A stretch of DNA of 44,703 nucleotides. It comes from a virus. A model generated the notes under the pieces. That model was not told where the DNA came from. It made no database searches and saw only the letters and a program-made list of their open reading frames with translations. Made by a program: the position numbers and the translations under genes. Shown piece by piece: positions 25,048 through 31,851 of the stretch (positions within the stretch are counted from its first letter, which is position 1; each line of letters begins with the position of its first letter). The DNA lies in IMG/VR virus record IMGVR_UViG_3300045747_000270, positions 1 to 44,703 of that record; one strand, given 5' to 3'.

Positions 25048-25424
25048 ATCAAGTCCCTTAAATATTGCAATGCACTAACTCCTTCGCGACCTTGCTCTAA
25101 AGCAATTCTTGCGTCGACGATTTTCAGTATGCGTTGTCGCTCAAGCCGCGTTGGGTCCGTCAGATCTGCTTTCGCAGCTTTCTCCTTGAGCATGGCGAGA
25201 ATCGCTTCAGCACATTTATCCGCACGTTCATTGCACATCTCAGCACAAGCCTCCACTGTCGCAGCTTGGAGCGCAATGAGTTGGGTTTCGGTGAACATGA
25301 ACTCCTTGTCGGTAGCCTGCACGTCTCTCCAGATACTACCGCTGCCGTTGTCGCGGTACAGCCATCCGTAACCGTCGAACTCACAGCGGAAGGCTTCTGG
25401 TTCAGGTAATTTAGGTAAGCTCAT
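25044..25424 (-). CDS. Hypothetical early protein with N-terminal beta domain
   Basis: 126 residues. Residues 1-45 look like a small beta domain (FDGYGWLYRDNGSGSIW) of a type often seen as a short N-terminal module in phage early proteins; residues 46-126 are helical with EACAEMCNERADKCAEAI. Unknown function. It overlaps both neighbours. Confidence 0.5.
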   Translation of the reverse strand: MSLPKLPEPEAFRCEFDGYGWLYRDNGSGSIWRDVQATDKEFMFTETQLIALQAATVEACAEMCNERADKCAEAILAMLKEKAAKADLTDPTRLERQRILKIVDARIALEQGREGVSALQYLRDLI

Positions 25425-25662
25425 TTTTGGTACCCCACATCTTTAAGACAATATTTCCCAGACTGTCAGCGGGCATGGACTCGACCACCTTCATCACCTT
25501 GTCCCGCTTCTCTTGCGCGATGGCCTCTGCCTTAGCAATCCGGGCCTCGAGTATCGCAGCGTTTCGCTCTTTCCGTGCGGCTTGCTTCGCAGCATTGGCC
25601 GCATACCGTCGATCAAACTCACTAGTCTTGTCGATTCTGTGAATCACGATAGGGGCCTCCAT
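25411..25662 (-). CDS. Small Ala/Lys-rich helical protein
   Basis: 83 residues with a highly charged helix (about 18-62) of Ala, Arg, Lys and Glu, a likely coiled coil or nucleic-acid-binding helix. It overlaps its neighbours by 14 and 19 bases. Function unknown. Confidence 0.5.
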   Translation of the reverse strand: MEAPIVIHRIDKTSEFDRRYAANAAKQAARKERNAAILEARIAKAEAIAQEKRDKVMKVVESMPADSLGNIVLKMWGTKNELT

Positions 25663-25856
25663 GCTGTCTTGGGCTCATTGGCATGTTTCATGTAATAGTG
25701 TATCAAAAAGTCGAACACTTGCACGTACGTCATGTCCACGCCACTGTCAACCTTAAGCCGCTGCTTTATGACGTCGATGTTGGGACTCACACAAACGGTT
25801 ATCCGTTTAGTGCGCGCATCAGGGTCTATCTCCCACTCTTGGGTTTTTGAGACCAT
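25644..25856 (-). CDS. Possible ribbon-helix-helix protein
   Basis: 70 residues. A strand (TKRITVCVSPNIDVIKQRL, about 16-34) followed by two helices (to HYYMKH) is compatible with a ribbon-helix-helix DNA-binding fold. The assignment is weak and rests only on the pattern. Early operon. Confidence 0.45.
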   Translation of the reverse strand: MVSKTQEWEIDPDARTKRITVCVSPNIDVIKQRLKVDSGVDMTYVQVFDFLIHYYMKHANEPKTAWRPLS

Positions 25857-25857
25857 A

Positions 25858-26052
25858 TCATGCTACCTGCGTTGCGTGTTCTTCAATCCGATTACGGAGC
25901 CGTGCAATGCGCGCAATGTTATATCGCACGATGCTCTCTGCGTACTCCTTACCTGTCTCGGCCTCCAGCAACTGGCGCTGTGCCTCATCGAGCTCAGCTG
26001 CAAGGGCCTCGCCAATGGAGGGCTTTTGGAATATTTTTACGATCTTTTTCAT
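25858..26052 (-). CDS. Small helical protein
   Basis: 64 residues from the ATG at 26052 that overlaps the previous stop (ATGA); an ATG at 26082 with a GAGG upstream is the alternative. Helical and charged (ALAAELDEAQRQLLEAETGK), probably a coiled coil. Function unknown. Confidence 0.45.
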   Translation of the reverse strand: MKKIVKIFQKPSIGEALAAELDEAQRQLLEAETGKEYAESIVRYNIARIARLRNRIEEHATQVA

Positions 26053-26405
26053 GATTTCATACCCATTATTTTGTGTAGACATAATTCTGCATCCTCGAGA
26101 CTCTCGATCTCTTGGTTATCATCTTTCTGACCCCGCCTAAACTCCTCGCGGCAAATGGCTTTCTTAGCCTCATGCCACACATCGATTACCTCAGGGCACC
26201 GGGCCATCAAGACAAGTAATACCCGCTGACTTAACCCGGCCTCCATCTCCGTGAGCAGCGTGATATACCGCATCGGCGACAGGCTTTGTGAAATCATACT
26301 ATGCTTCTCGTCCTCACGAATCGGCAACTGCTTTATCATGGACAACATGATGAGGCTGTTATGGATGTCTTGAGCCATCCGATGTACCGTGTGGTCAGTA
26401 ATCAC
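26049..26405 (-). CDS. Hypothetical helical protein
   Basis: 118 residues from GTG at 26405, chosen because AAAGGAGAAATC lies just before it and it overlaps the previous stop only slightly; ATG codons at 26429 and 26471 would give longer overlaps. All helical, no motif recognised (TDHTVHRMAQDIHNSLIMLS). Early operon. Confidence 0.5.
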   Translation of the reverse strand: MITDHTVHRMAQDIHNSLIMLSMIKQLPIREDEKHSMISQSLSPMRYITLLTEMEAGLSQRVLLVLMARCPEVIDVWHEAKKAICREEFRRGQKDDNQEIESLEDAELCLHKIMGMKS

Positions 26406-26652
26406 GATTTCTCCTTTGGTTGTCAACATGCTCCATCGCCTTGGTGAAAACCCGATCAAGGTCTTCATCACTCACCCTCAACCATGGCGCCGGCATACCC
26501 TTCAGAGTCATGATGTCGTAGTCATCGATCCAGTCATTAAAATACCCCACTTCAGGATCAGCGCGGGTGATGGTGAAGCCTACCAAGACAGGGAACCCGT
26601 TGCACACAGTCGTCTCTATCTCGTATGGCCAACTATAAGCTTGGATACCCAT
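26395..26652 (-). CDS. Hypothetical acidic protein
   Basis: 85 residues, mixed alpha/beta with an acidic centre (DPEVGYFNDWIDDYD). The composition and mimic-like acidity are notable, but nothing identifies a function. Early operon. Confidence 0.5.
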   Translation of the reverse strand: MGIQAYSWPYEIETTVCNGFPVLVGFTITRADPEVGYFNDWIDDYDIMTLKGMPAPWLRVSDEDLDRVFTKAMEHVDNQRRNRDY

Positions 26653-26654
26653 GA

Positions 26655-26957
26655 TTACCCCTCAATCGCGGTGTACTGCGCGATTTGCGCATCGATCTTA
26701 GTGATAGCCGCTTGGAAATCAGACATGGCTTTTGCCTTGACCCTCTCCAAATGCCTCACGATGTCAGGCCGTGGGTCGAAGTCATCGGGCAAGTCATAAG
26801 TGATCTGGCACTCGCCTACGCGAATGTAACCTAGGCTGCACATGTTGTCGTTCCTGAAAATCTGCAACCCAAGGTCGCCAATCAGCCACTCCTTATCATT
26901 GTGATAAGCTCGGTCTTTGTCCAGGTACATGTACCCCGTGATTGTTTTGGTAGCCAT
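26655..26957 (-). CDS. Hypothetical early protein
   Basis: 100 residues. The N-terminal half is beta-rich (TITGYMYLDKDRAYHNDKEW) and the C-terminal half helical. Its start coincides with the previous stop. No family recognised. Confidence 0.5.
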   Translation of the reverse strand: MATKTITGYMYLDKDRAYHNDKEWLIGDLGLQIFRNDNMCSLGYIRVGECQITYDLPDDFDPRPDIVRHLERVKAKAMSDFQAAITKIDAQIAQYTAIEG

Positions 26958-27235
26958 TAGAAACTCTCCAATCCATTGTTAAAAGCCCACGCATTTGGGT
27001 CAACGGGTACCTGCGCCTGAAGCGGCACCTCTGTCAACCCGTAATAAGCAGCCTGACTCGTACCTTCCTCCACCCACTGGGACTCGTCGTACATGAAGGC
27101 AAACTTGGCGCCGATCGTGTTAAACACTATGACCCTCGCCGCATCATAGTCAACCGCCTCAACGACGCTGAAGTTATCCCTCAGATTCGTGCCGTGACCA
27201 TATGTCACATAAAAAGCCTTATGCAATCCAGACAT
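26957..27235 (-). CDS. First gene of the early small-gene operon, hypothetical
   Basis: 92 residues from ATG at 27235, preceded by GGAGG at good spacing; an in-frame ATG at 27259 has only a weak site. Alpha/beta (LHKAFYVTYGHGTNLRDNFS; AARVIVFNTIGAKFAFMY), small and globular. It follows the class I promoter at 27300-27352. Function unknown. Confidence 0.5.
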   Translation of the reverse strand: MSGLHKAFYVTYGHGTNLRDNFSVVEAVDYDAARVIVFNTIGAKFAFMYDESQWVEEGTSQAAYYGLTEVPLQAQVPVDPNAWAFNNGLESF

Positions 27236-27299
27236 CATCTGCCTCCAGGTTGTCGGCATTATTGCCGATGTAGTTATTATACTGCGCTTTATCTCGTTT

Positions 27300-27352
27300 A
27301 TTATATCTTAATTAGTGATCATTGTGTTGCATTATTATCTTGGGCCCCATGA
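27300..27352 (-). promoter_or_regulatory. Class I phage promoter for early small-gene operon, leftward
   Basis: TATAAT at 27305-27300 on the minus strand; the box AATTCATGGGGCCCAAGATA has its C at 27351, 46 bases upstream. A second TATAAT at 27281-27276 lies nearer the gene. The CCCTAATTCATGGG prefix is identical to that of the late promoter at 33369. Confidence 0.7.
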
Positions 27353-27406
27353 ATTAGGGCAACACGTAACGTCCCACTTATGTTATAGCGCGCACGCACC
27401 CGCGCA

Positions 27407-28048
27407 TTATCTATCTACCCACTGCGATGTGTCTATGCGTAGTGTCAACCCTCTTTGCCAATCCCCCGACCCCAGGCACTCCTCGAGGGCCGTCATCTCC
27501 TCGCTTGACACAGTCTTTGTCAGTATGTCAAGCCCCCTCACTATCCTCAGCCACTGCATGACCTGATGTCGATTCGCACTCACCATGTCACGCAACGACC
27601 CATGCCCGTCGTCCCTTATCACCTCGGCCGCACTAGTGAGCCTCCGATAAACCCTTGCAGGGGTGCTAGTACACAGGAACGACGCCCGAGCACGCCCGTG
27701 CTTATCGAATTCAGTGGCCCTCAGCGGATACAGAAGGTCTCTCTCACTTTCGAGGGCATCGAAATTAGGCATGAGGTCTCTTGTAAAACCCCGCAAGTAT
27801 TCCGGGAGCGCAAAGCGAAGCACAACTCGTGATCGGGTACGATACGCCCTAGATATATCCTGGCCAGGAACGAAGTCCGGAGGATTTCCGCGAGCAATGT
27901 GTTCAATGAAATCCTCGAGGATTGGGTACGTAGTATACATGGAACCCACAGTGGAGTCGAGCGCAGAAACAGTACCGGGGAATGCCAAGGGCGAACAAAA
28001 AAGTCTTGCGATCAAGATCTCGATGATCTTTGGGGGCGAATTATTCAT
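27407..28048 (-). CDS. Hypothetical early protein, leaderless start
   Basis: 213 residues, helical and basic (pattern RAYRTRSRVVLRF; RARASFLCTSTPARVYRRL), no recognised domain. The ATG is 11 bases after the start of TATAAT and has no ribosome site. First gene leftward from the 28.1-28.5 kb control region, so probably among the first phage proteins made. Helical with many Arg, so nucleic-acid binding is possible but unproven. Confidence 0.55.
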   Translation of the reverse strand: MNNSPPKIIEILIARLFCSPLAFPGTVSALDSTVGSMYTTYPILEDFIEHIARGNPPDFVPGQDISRAYRTRSRVVLRFALPEYLRGFTRDLMPNFDALESERDLLYPLRATEFDKHGRARASFLCTSTPARVYRRLTSAAEVIRDDGHGSLRDMVSANRHQVMQWLRIVRGLDILTKTVSSEEMTALEECLGSGDWQRGLTLRIDTSQWVDR

Positions 28049-28053
28049 GGACT

Positions 28054-28105
28054 ATTATAACATACGTGAAGGGCGCAGGTGGGGCTATATTCTAGGGGCC
28101 CATGC
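28054..28105 (-). promoter_or_regulatory. Class I phage promoter, leftward
   Basis: TATAAT at 28059-28054 (minus strand); box AGCATGGGCCCCTAGAATAT with C at 28104, 45 bases upstream. No -35 hexamer at standard spacing. Confidence 0.7.
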
Positions 28106-28139
28106 TTTGGGAACTACCAATGATGTTTTTTATGTTTAG

Positions 28140-28462
28140 TTTGGACTGATGTAAAAGTTTAATTGAAAAAAGGGAAAAGGGAAGAATGCACTTTGACCCA
28201 GGCCCATCGGCCCATGCTACCAACTTACACAGTAGTGCAACCTCGGTGACTGTGAACCCCGTAAGTTGTTGTTTTTATTAAAAATAATGGGTTTACTATA
28301 TACTATACTATTGGTATAATTGGATTGATAATAATAAAATCTACTTTGCAATGTTTAATGAAAGGGGTTTAATGCATTATCAAAATAATAAATAAACATT
28401 GCAAAGCTAAAATTTTAGTTCCAAAGTTGAACTTTTTTTATAGTAGTCCCATAAAATCTCTA
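28140..28462. promoter_or_regulatory. Non-coding AT-rich control region with two inverted repeats
   Basis: No gene is seen here. A nested inverted repeat lies at 28221-28268: CAACTTAC with GTAAGTTG outside and CACAGT with ACTGTG inside. A perfect 14-bp inverted repeat CTTTGCAATGTTTA (28344) / TAAACATTGCAAAG (28393) has a 35-base spacer. AT-rich direct repeats TATACTATACTATTGG lie between. A partial class I box (GCATGGGCC on the minus strand) is near 28210. The region separates divergent early promoters and could hold operators or a replication origin. Confidence 0.55.
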
Positions 28463-28463
28463 T

Positions 28464-28515
28464 GTTATGGACCTATGAATTTGGGCAACCTTACGACTAC
28501 TTTGTAGAGTATAAT
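28464..28515 (+). promoter_or_regulatory. Class I phage promoter, rightward
   Basis: TATAAT at 28510-28515; box TTATGGACCTATGAATTT with its first matching base at 28466, 44 bases upstream. It drives the gene at 28538 with a short leader containing AAAGG. Confidence 0.65.
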
Positions 28516-28537
28516 TTGCTCTTTATAAAGGATTCTT

Positions 28538-29131
28538 ATGCGCAAGAGAAGTGAACAAATCGCAATGTATGCTTGGCACAGTGGGCAGGTCATTGATGGA
28601 GTATTTTCATTGGTCCCGGACGTAGATCACAAAACCTGTGTCTTTTGTCATCAGCCTGCGCCTTGTAGCCTTTACTATCCACCCATTGAGCGTGAGGCAG
28701 AGGCTCCTATAGACATTCCTAGGGCGAGAGTCCGAGTGTGTCAGAACCATTACGGGGCTGCATGGAAGCTAGCCAAGGCTCACGTATTCCCTTTGAGCAT
28801 CGAGGAACTGTACGACAAGATCAGTAAGTCTCGTGCTATGGTTGTAAGGGACATCGTCACACTACCTCAGTGGACTTTAGATTTCACTGGCTCATCATTT
28901 GTATGGCGTGGTGCAGTGGTACCTAAACGATACTATGAGATGTTCCAGAGATGGTTCAACATTGAGGGCCTCATGTATAAAGATGCAGATACACGACTCA
29001 GGAAGTCCGGAGAATTGAGATCTATCTTTGTTGACACGCCTGAAGAGCATTTGTTGACATTTGAACGGTACATCATGGAACCTGAGGAGGCCGCGGTGAG
29101 AAATGCGGCAATCCCTAAAGTTACTTGGTAG
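28538..29131 (+). CDS. Zinc-finger-like hypothetical protein
   Basis: 197 residues. CVFCHQPAPC (about 35-44) and VRVCQNHYGAAWKLA (about 65-80) suggest a CxxC...CxxH zinc site. The following SIEELYDKIS and a long helical and beta C-terminal half have no recognised match. It is the first gene rightward from the control region. The gene at 29250 is a short relative, so the family may be phage-specific regulators; function unproven. Confidence 0.55.
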   Translation: MRKRSEQIAMYAWHSGQVIDGVFSLVPDVDHKTCVFCHQPAPCSLYYPPIEREAEAPIDIPRARVRVCQNHYGAAWKLAKAHVFPLSIEELYDKISKSRAMVVRDIVTLPQWTLDFTGSSFVWRGAVVPKRYYEMFQRWFNIEGLMYKDADTRLRKSGELRSIFVDTPEEHLLTFERYIMEPEEAAVRNAAIPKVTW

Positions 29132-29172
29132 CATTGTTAGAACTTAAAGAACATACACAGAACATACCCTGA

Positions 29173-29246
29173 TGCGCTCTGAGTGAGCCACAAAGGATGG
29201 GCCTTATAGCTACTATCCACCCTCAAAAAGAGATGATCAGAGCGCA
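29173..29246 (-). repeat. Dispersed GCGCTCTG element, copy R5
   Basis: On the minus strand TGCGCTCTGATCATCTC begins at 29246, the centre has ATAGTAGCTATAAGGCCC, and it ends with CAGAGCGC at 29174. The shortest full copy. Its end lies four bases before the ATG of the gene at 29250, which otherwise lacks a ribosome site. Confidence 0.65.
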
Positions 29247-29249
29247 ACT

Positions 29250-29471
29250 ATGAACTACCCTGAAACATACAAAGCACGATGGACCTGGGTAAACGAGTCT
29301 AGCAAGAGACGCCTGTTTTGCGAAGCCAGAGCCCAAGAGACTCTGTATAATCCAAGACTAGATACAGATGAGCCGGGAGTACGATTGCGCGTCTGTGTCT
29401 ATCATTATACAGGTCTAGTCAAGTCAGGACCCAAGAGTCTTGAAGAGTTGAAGATCGCGAATACGAGATAA
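29250..29471 (+). CDS. Short paralogue of the zinc-finger-like protein
   Basis: 73 residues. Its VRLRVCVYHYTGLVKSGPKS plus LEEL matches VRVCQNHYGAAWKLAKAHVF plus SIEEL of the upstream gene, and an upstream Cys (LFCEA) stands in for CVFC. It looks like a shortened duplicate without the C-terminal half. No clear ribosome site; R5 abuts the start. Confidence 0.5.
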   Translation: MNYPETYKARWTWVNESSKRRLFCEARAQETLYNPRLDTDEPGVRLRVCVYHYTGLVKSGPKSLEELKIANTR

Positions 29472-29480
29472 ATATATTTA

Positions 29481-29518
29481 CACGGGCCATGCGCCGGGCG
29501 ACGTAAATAGTGTATAAT
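29481..29518 (+). promoter_or_regulatory. Variant class I promoter
   Basis: TATAAT at 29513-29518 with CACGGGCCATG at 29481, 32 bases upstream: about one helical turn nearer than at the other sites. The predicted start falls on the ATG of the next gene. Confidence 0.45.
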
Positions 29519-29524
29519 ACGACT

Positions 29525-29674
29525 ATGAAACACTCATTTAACCATAAAGTCTCGTTGAAAGACGAATCCGTCCCATTCAGGATACTCGCGATGTTAGTAG
29601 CAGGGGCTATAGGCATGGTGCGTATCTATATGGCCATAATGTTACTAATTGTAACGAGGATCTTCCATGCATAA
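29525..29674 (+). CDS. Small membrane protein, probable leaderless start
   Basis: 49 residues with a hydrophobic span (FRILAMLVAGAIGMVRIYM to AIMLLIV, about 18-43). The ATG is 12 bases after the start of TATAAT and has no ribosome site. The stop overlaps the next ATG. Function unknown. Confidence 0.5.
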   Translation: MKHSFNHKVSLKDESVPFRILAMLVAGAIGMVRIYMAIMLLIVTRIFHA

Positions 29675-29783
29675 ACTTACTGGGCTAATCTTGATGGCCA
29701 TGGCCGTTGTGGGCTTCGGGTGGTGGTACCTGTTTATCGGATGGGGCCTATTAGAACTGGGGGCCTGGTTCGATGATAAATGA
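29667..29783 (+). CDS. Small membrane protein
   Basis: 38 residues with one span rich in Trp and Gly (LILMAMAVVGFGWWYLFIGW) and an acidic tail. It overlaps the previous gene by eight bases. The pair may act together in the membrane; function unknown. Confidence 0.5.
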   Translation: MHKLTGLILMAMAVVGFGWWYLFIGWGLLELGAWFDDK

Positions 29784-29785
29784 AT

Positions 29786-29836
29786 TCATGGGCCATCGAT
29801 CGAGGGCGTGTACATTTCAATTTTTAGCTATATAAT
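29786..29836 (+). promoter_or_regulatory. Class I phage promoter, rightward
   Basis: TATAAT at 29831-29836; box AATTCATGGGCCATCGATCG with C at 29788, 43 bases upstream. Serves one gene that ends in its own terminator. Confidence 0.7.
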
Positions 29837-29887
29837 AACAACATGCAAGACAATCTTGCATATATCCTTAACAAACCGGAGAAAATC

Positions 29888-30397
29888 ATGAGTGAAGAGC
29901 AAGTTGTGGCAGTGGAAAAGAAAGTGAACCCTAACATCATCAACGGTCGTATGCCCGTGGCGGTGGTTGCGCAAGTTCGCTTCGGTAACAACAAGGGCGA
30001 CGCCACTAAGGCGTTGGCTGATTTGTATGGTACCACTGTAGGTAAGATCGATGACATCAAGAAAAACCGCAATTTCGCGTATGTTGATGCCACGTTCAAA
30101 CCTACGGCTGCCCAGAAGGAAGAAGGTGTGGCATGGTTGCAACGTCATCCGAAGTATAGCGAAGGCGTTGTGGACGCGGTGATTACTGAATTGGAAACCA
30201 CTGCTGAGGCATCGGACGAAGAAGCAACGGCTTTCGCAGCGATTCGCACCGCAGCTCGTGGTCAACCAACGACCACGAAAGAAGGTGCAGTAGCGGATGC
30301 TGGCGGTGGCAACCGTCGTGAAGCACGCAAGAGCAAGAAAGTCAAAGCCACTGCTGAGGTTGATGCAGGTTCGACGGCCGACGCGCTTCTGGCATAA
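29888..30397 (+). CDS. Abundant-looking small basic protein with helix-turn-helix-like core
   Basis: 169 residues from ATG at 29888 with GGAG upstream; an in-frame ATG at 29843 lies at the predicted transcription start and could give a 15-residue longer leaderless form. Residues 38-66 (GDATKALADLYGTTVGKIDD...) resemble a helix-turn-helix and recall residues 88-110 of the protein at 31915. The C-terminal third is Ala, Lys and Glu rich. A strong own promoter, an own terminator and optimal-looking codons suggest high expression. It is a candidate DNA-binding or nucleoid-type protein; no family is assigned. Confidence 0.6.
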   Translation: MSEEQVVAVEKKVNPNIINGRMPVAVVAQVRFGNNKGDATKALADLYGTTVGKIDDIKKNRNFAYVDATFKPTAAQKEEGVAWLQRHPKYSEGVVDAVITELETTAEASDEEATAFAAIRTAARGQPTTTKEGAVADAGGGNRREARKSKKVKATAEVDAGSTADALLA

Positions 30398-30418
30398 ATC
30401 CTAATTCCAGGATCCATG

Positions 30419-30446
30419 AAAATAAGTCCTTCGGGACTTATTTTTT
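30419..30446 (+). terminator. Strong intrinsic terminator
   Basis: AATAAGTCC-TTC-GGGACTTATT followed by TTTT, 22 bases after the stop of the gene at 29888. Gives a monocistronic unit with the promoter at 29786. Confidence 0.85.
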
Positions 30447-30470
30447 GCTTCAAAACCCCCAGAGGATAAC

Positions 30471-30575
30471 GGGTACCGGCATGTTTGCGTTTGATTCCCT
30501 GGAAAGGAATCCCAGATATCCTGAGGGGTTTCCGGGTACCGGCGCATGTGGCTTTGATTCCCTGGGAGGGTACCC
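30471..30575 (+). repeat. Structured non-coding repeat pair with GGTACC palindromes
   Basis: GGGTACCGGC occurs at 30471 and 30534 and TTTGATTCCCTGG at 30490 and 30553, so a 32-base unit is repeated at a 63-base period. GATTCC-CTGGAAA-GGAATC can form a hairpin and GGGTACCC at 30568 is a palindrome. The rest of 30447-30798 holds R6, an inverted repeat around it and no convincing gene. Possibly a small RNA or protein-binding array. Confidence 0.5.
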
Positions 30576-30690
30576 ACGCACGGATCCTCCAATGGAAGTG
30601 CTCTCTATGGTTGTCCCTCCTCTGTAGGAAGAGCACCATGGAGGGCTCCACGGACGTCGCACGTCGCGCGTGGTGGAGGATGCGTTTGGA

Positions 30691-30770
30691 AGCGCCCAAT
30701 TGCGCTCCGGTCAGTCCGAAATTTTAAGTGTATATTAGCCTACGTGCTACTTTTTTGCGCTGATGTGGCG
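30691..30770 (-). repeat. Dispersed GCGCTCTG element, copy R6 (diverged)
   Basis: On the minus strand the centre AAAGTAGCACGTAGGCTAAT matches R4, and the right end has GACCGGAGCGC and GGGCGC. The left arm has decayed to CATCAGCGC. It is bracketed by TCGCACGTCGCGCG (30657) and its near-perfect inverse (30772-30785), not seen at other copies. Confidence 0.55.
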
Positions 30771-30798
30771 TCGCGCGTCGTGCGAAGGAGGAAAATTC

Positions 30799-30870
30799 AT
30801 GTTTTTGCATGAAAACGACATTGGAACGATCAAAATCGTCTCTGTCAGCGTCGAAAAATTTGTGCGATAG
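30799..30870 (+). CDS. Possible 23-residue peptide
   Basis: ATG at 30799 follows a textbook ribosome site (GAAGGAGGAAAATTC); the frame encodes MFLHENDIGTIKIVSVSVEK plus FVR and stops 32 bases before the terminator at 30903. Supported only by the ribosome site and position. Confidence 0.35.
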   Translation: MFLHENDIGTIKIVSVSVEKFVR

Positions 30871-30902
30871 GCTAGCACGACGAATCAATTTCGGCGCGAA
30901 AA

Positions 30903-30926
30903 AAAGCGGCCGGAGCCGCTTTGTTT
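30903..30926. terminator. Bidirectional terminator hairpin
   Basis: AAAGCGGC-CGGA-GCCGCTTT with a T-rich tail rightward (TTGTTTT) and, for the opposite strand, TTTTTTT past the stem. It separates the 30 kb rightward units from the leftward gene ending at 30926. Confidence 0.75.
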
Positions 30927-31135
30927 TAGTCTTCGATCATTTCATCGATGTCTCTATCGCTGCCACAATCGCCCCAATGCTCTTCGTACATTTTGCGTGG
31001 GCCCTCACGTGGGCCTATAAACTCTACGTCCCATGGCTCGCCTTCCCTGGAGCCTATCCGGACTCCATGGTTAGCGAGTATGGATGCTTCAAATTCATCC
31101 TCTATGCAATGTGCCTCTAACAGAACGCGTGCCAT
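30926..31135 (-). CDS. Small acidic hypothetical protein
   Basis: 69 residues from ATG at 31135, chosen over an upstream in-frame start because AAGGAG lies seven bases before it. The C-terminus is strongly acidic (GDCGSDRDIDEMIED). It has its own class II promoter upstream. Function unknown; acidic small early proteins are often DNA mimics or host-factor inhibitors, but nothing here shows that. Confidence 0.55.
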   Translation of the reverse strand: MARVLLEAHCIEDEFEASILANHGVRIGSREGEPWDVEFIGPREGPRKMYEEHWGDCGSDRDIDEMIED

Positions 31136-31163
31136 GGTGGGCTCCTTTTGTTTAACATGAGAA

Positions 31164-31260
31164 ATTCTACAGGAAAAATACGACGAATGCTGAAAAATAA
31201 ATGTAACAAATGTAACGATGGGAATCACTCCAGTCAGCGCAAAAGAAAAGGTCGTATATA
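31164..31260 (-). promoter_or_regulatory. Class II promoter region with TGTAAC boxes, copy A
   Basis: On the minus strand, TAGAAT (31169-31164) lies 18 bases after TCAGCA, a possible weak -35. Upstream are two direct TGTAAC boxes (plus strand 31202 and 31211) and TCAGCGCAAAA with TCGTATATA at 31252. The block 31188-31260 is repeated at 32479-32545. It drives the gene at 30926. Confidence 0.6.
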
Positions 31261-31275
31261 ACTACGACCTTTCGA
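31240..31275 (-). terminator. Intrinsic terminator, leftward
   Basis: Minus strand AAAGGTCGTA-GTTATA-TACGACCTTT followed by TCTTTT, just after the stop of the gene at 31292. It overlaps the outer end of class II copy A. Confidence 0.75.
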
Positions 31276-31291
31276 TTCGGACTGACCTAGA

Positions 31292-31537
31292 CTAAACGAG
31301 TGGCCAGAGGTGCTTGAAAAAAGCACGTGTCGGCCAATACCCTTGAATTCCAGCGAAGGGCAACGCGAATCGGACAGCGCGGTAAGCTTCTTTGCACGAT
31401 GCACCTCGGAGCGATTCAGCGTTAGCCTGGACGATCTTGTTGAATCGAGCTTTGCCTAGGTACGCCACGCATTCTTTGAGCGCTCTGGACTCATTCTCGT
31501 GCTTCGAACCATTGAATCTGACTTCATAATGTGACAT
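31292..31537 (-). CDS. Small hypothetical protein
   Basis: 81 residues from ATG at 31537; a longer upstream frame overlaps the gene at 31539 and has no ribosome site. Begins MSHYEVRFNGSKHENESRAL; alpha/beta and basic. Function unknown. Confidence 0.5.
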   Translation of the reverse strand: MSHYEVRFNGSKHENESRALKECVAYLGKARFNKIVQANAESLRGASCKEAYRAVRFALPFAGIQGYWPTRAFFKHLWPLV

Positions 31538-31538
31538 T

Positions 31539-31745
31539 TTAGAACTCCATTTCGTAAGGTGAAAACCTGCCTTCTTCCACAATCGCGTTATCCACAACGA
31601 TCGCGTACTTGTCATCCAAAACCCATTCGTCGTAAGCGACGTGGCCTGAGAGCTTCGGACCATTTTCGGGACCACCAACGTCAATCCAGAAGTCCGGATG
31701 ATGCGTTACTTGGTAGCCTAGCTTTTTGAGATCATCGATTGTCAC
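31539..31745 (-). CDS. Small hypothetical protein, GTG start
   Basis: 68 residues, GTG start at 31745 with AGGAG upstream. Alpha/beta, acidic (DFWIDVGGPENGPKLSGHVA). It begins one base after the stop of the 34-residue gene upstream. Function unknown. Confidence 0.5.
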   Translation of the reverse strand: MTIDDLKKLGYQVTHHPDFWIDVGGPENGPKLSGHVAYDEWVLDDKYAIVVDNAIVEEGRFSPYEMEF

Positions 31746-31746
31746 G

Positions 31747-31851
31747 TTACACTCCTAAGTTGTTACGAATCCTCAGCCACACGTGATATGGGAGGGGCTT
31801 GGCATTATCCACAAGGCAATTTGCCACATGGTGAAAATAAGAATAGCTCAT
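31747..31851 (-). CDS. 34-residue peptide
   Basis: ATG at 31851 has a strong ribosome site (AAGGAGAAAACC). The frame encodes MSYSYFHHVANCLVDNAKPL and ends one base before the next GTG, so the two are coupled. Amphipathic, no membrane span. Likely a real small gene; function unknown. Confidence 0.5.
   Translation of the reverse strand: MSYSYFHHVANCLVDNAKPLPYHVWLRIRNNLGV

Noticed and set aside
30262-30699. Leftward 145-residue frame over the gene end, terminator and repeats
   Set aside because: It runs antisense through a real gene, a terminator and palindromic DNA, with no ribosome site.
31485-31492. GCGCTCTG inside the gene at 31292 as an eighth R element
   Set aside because: Only a single 8-mer without paired arm or the conserved centre, within coding sequence.
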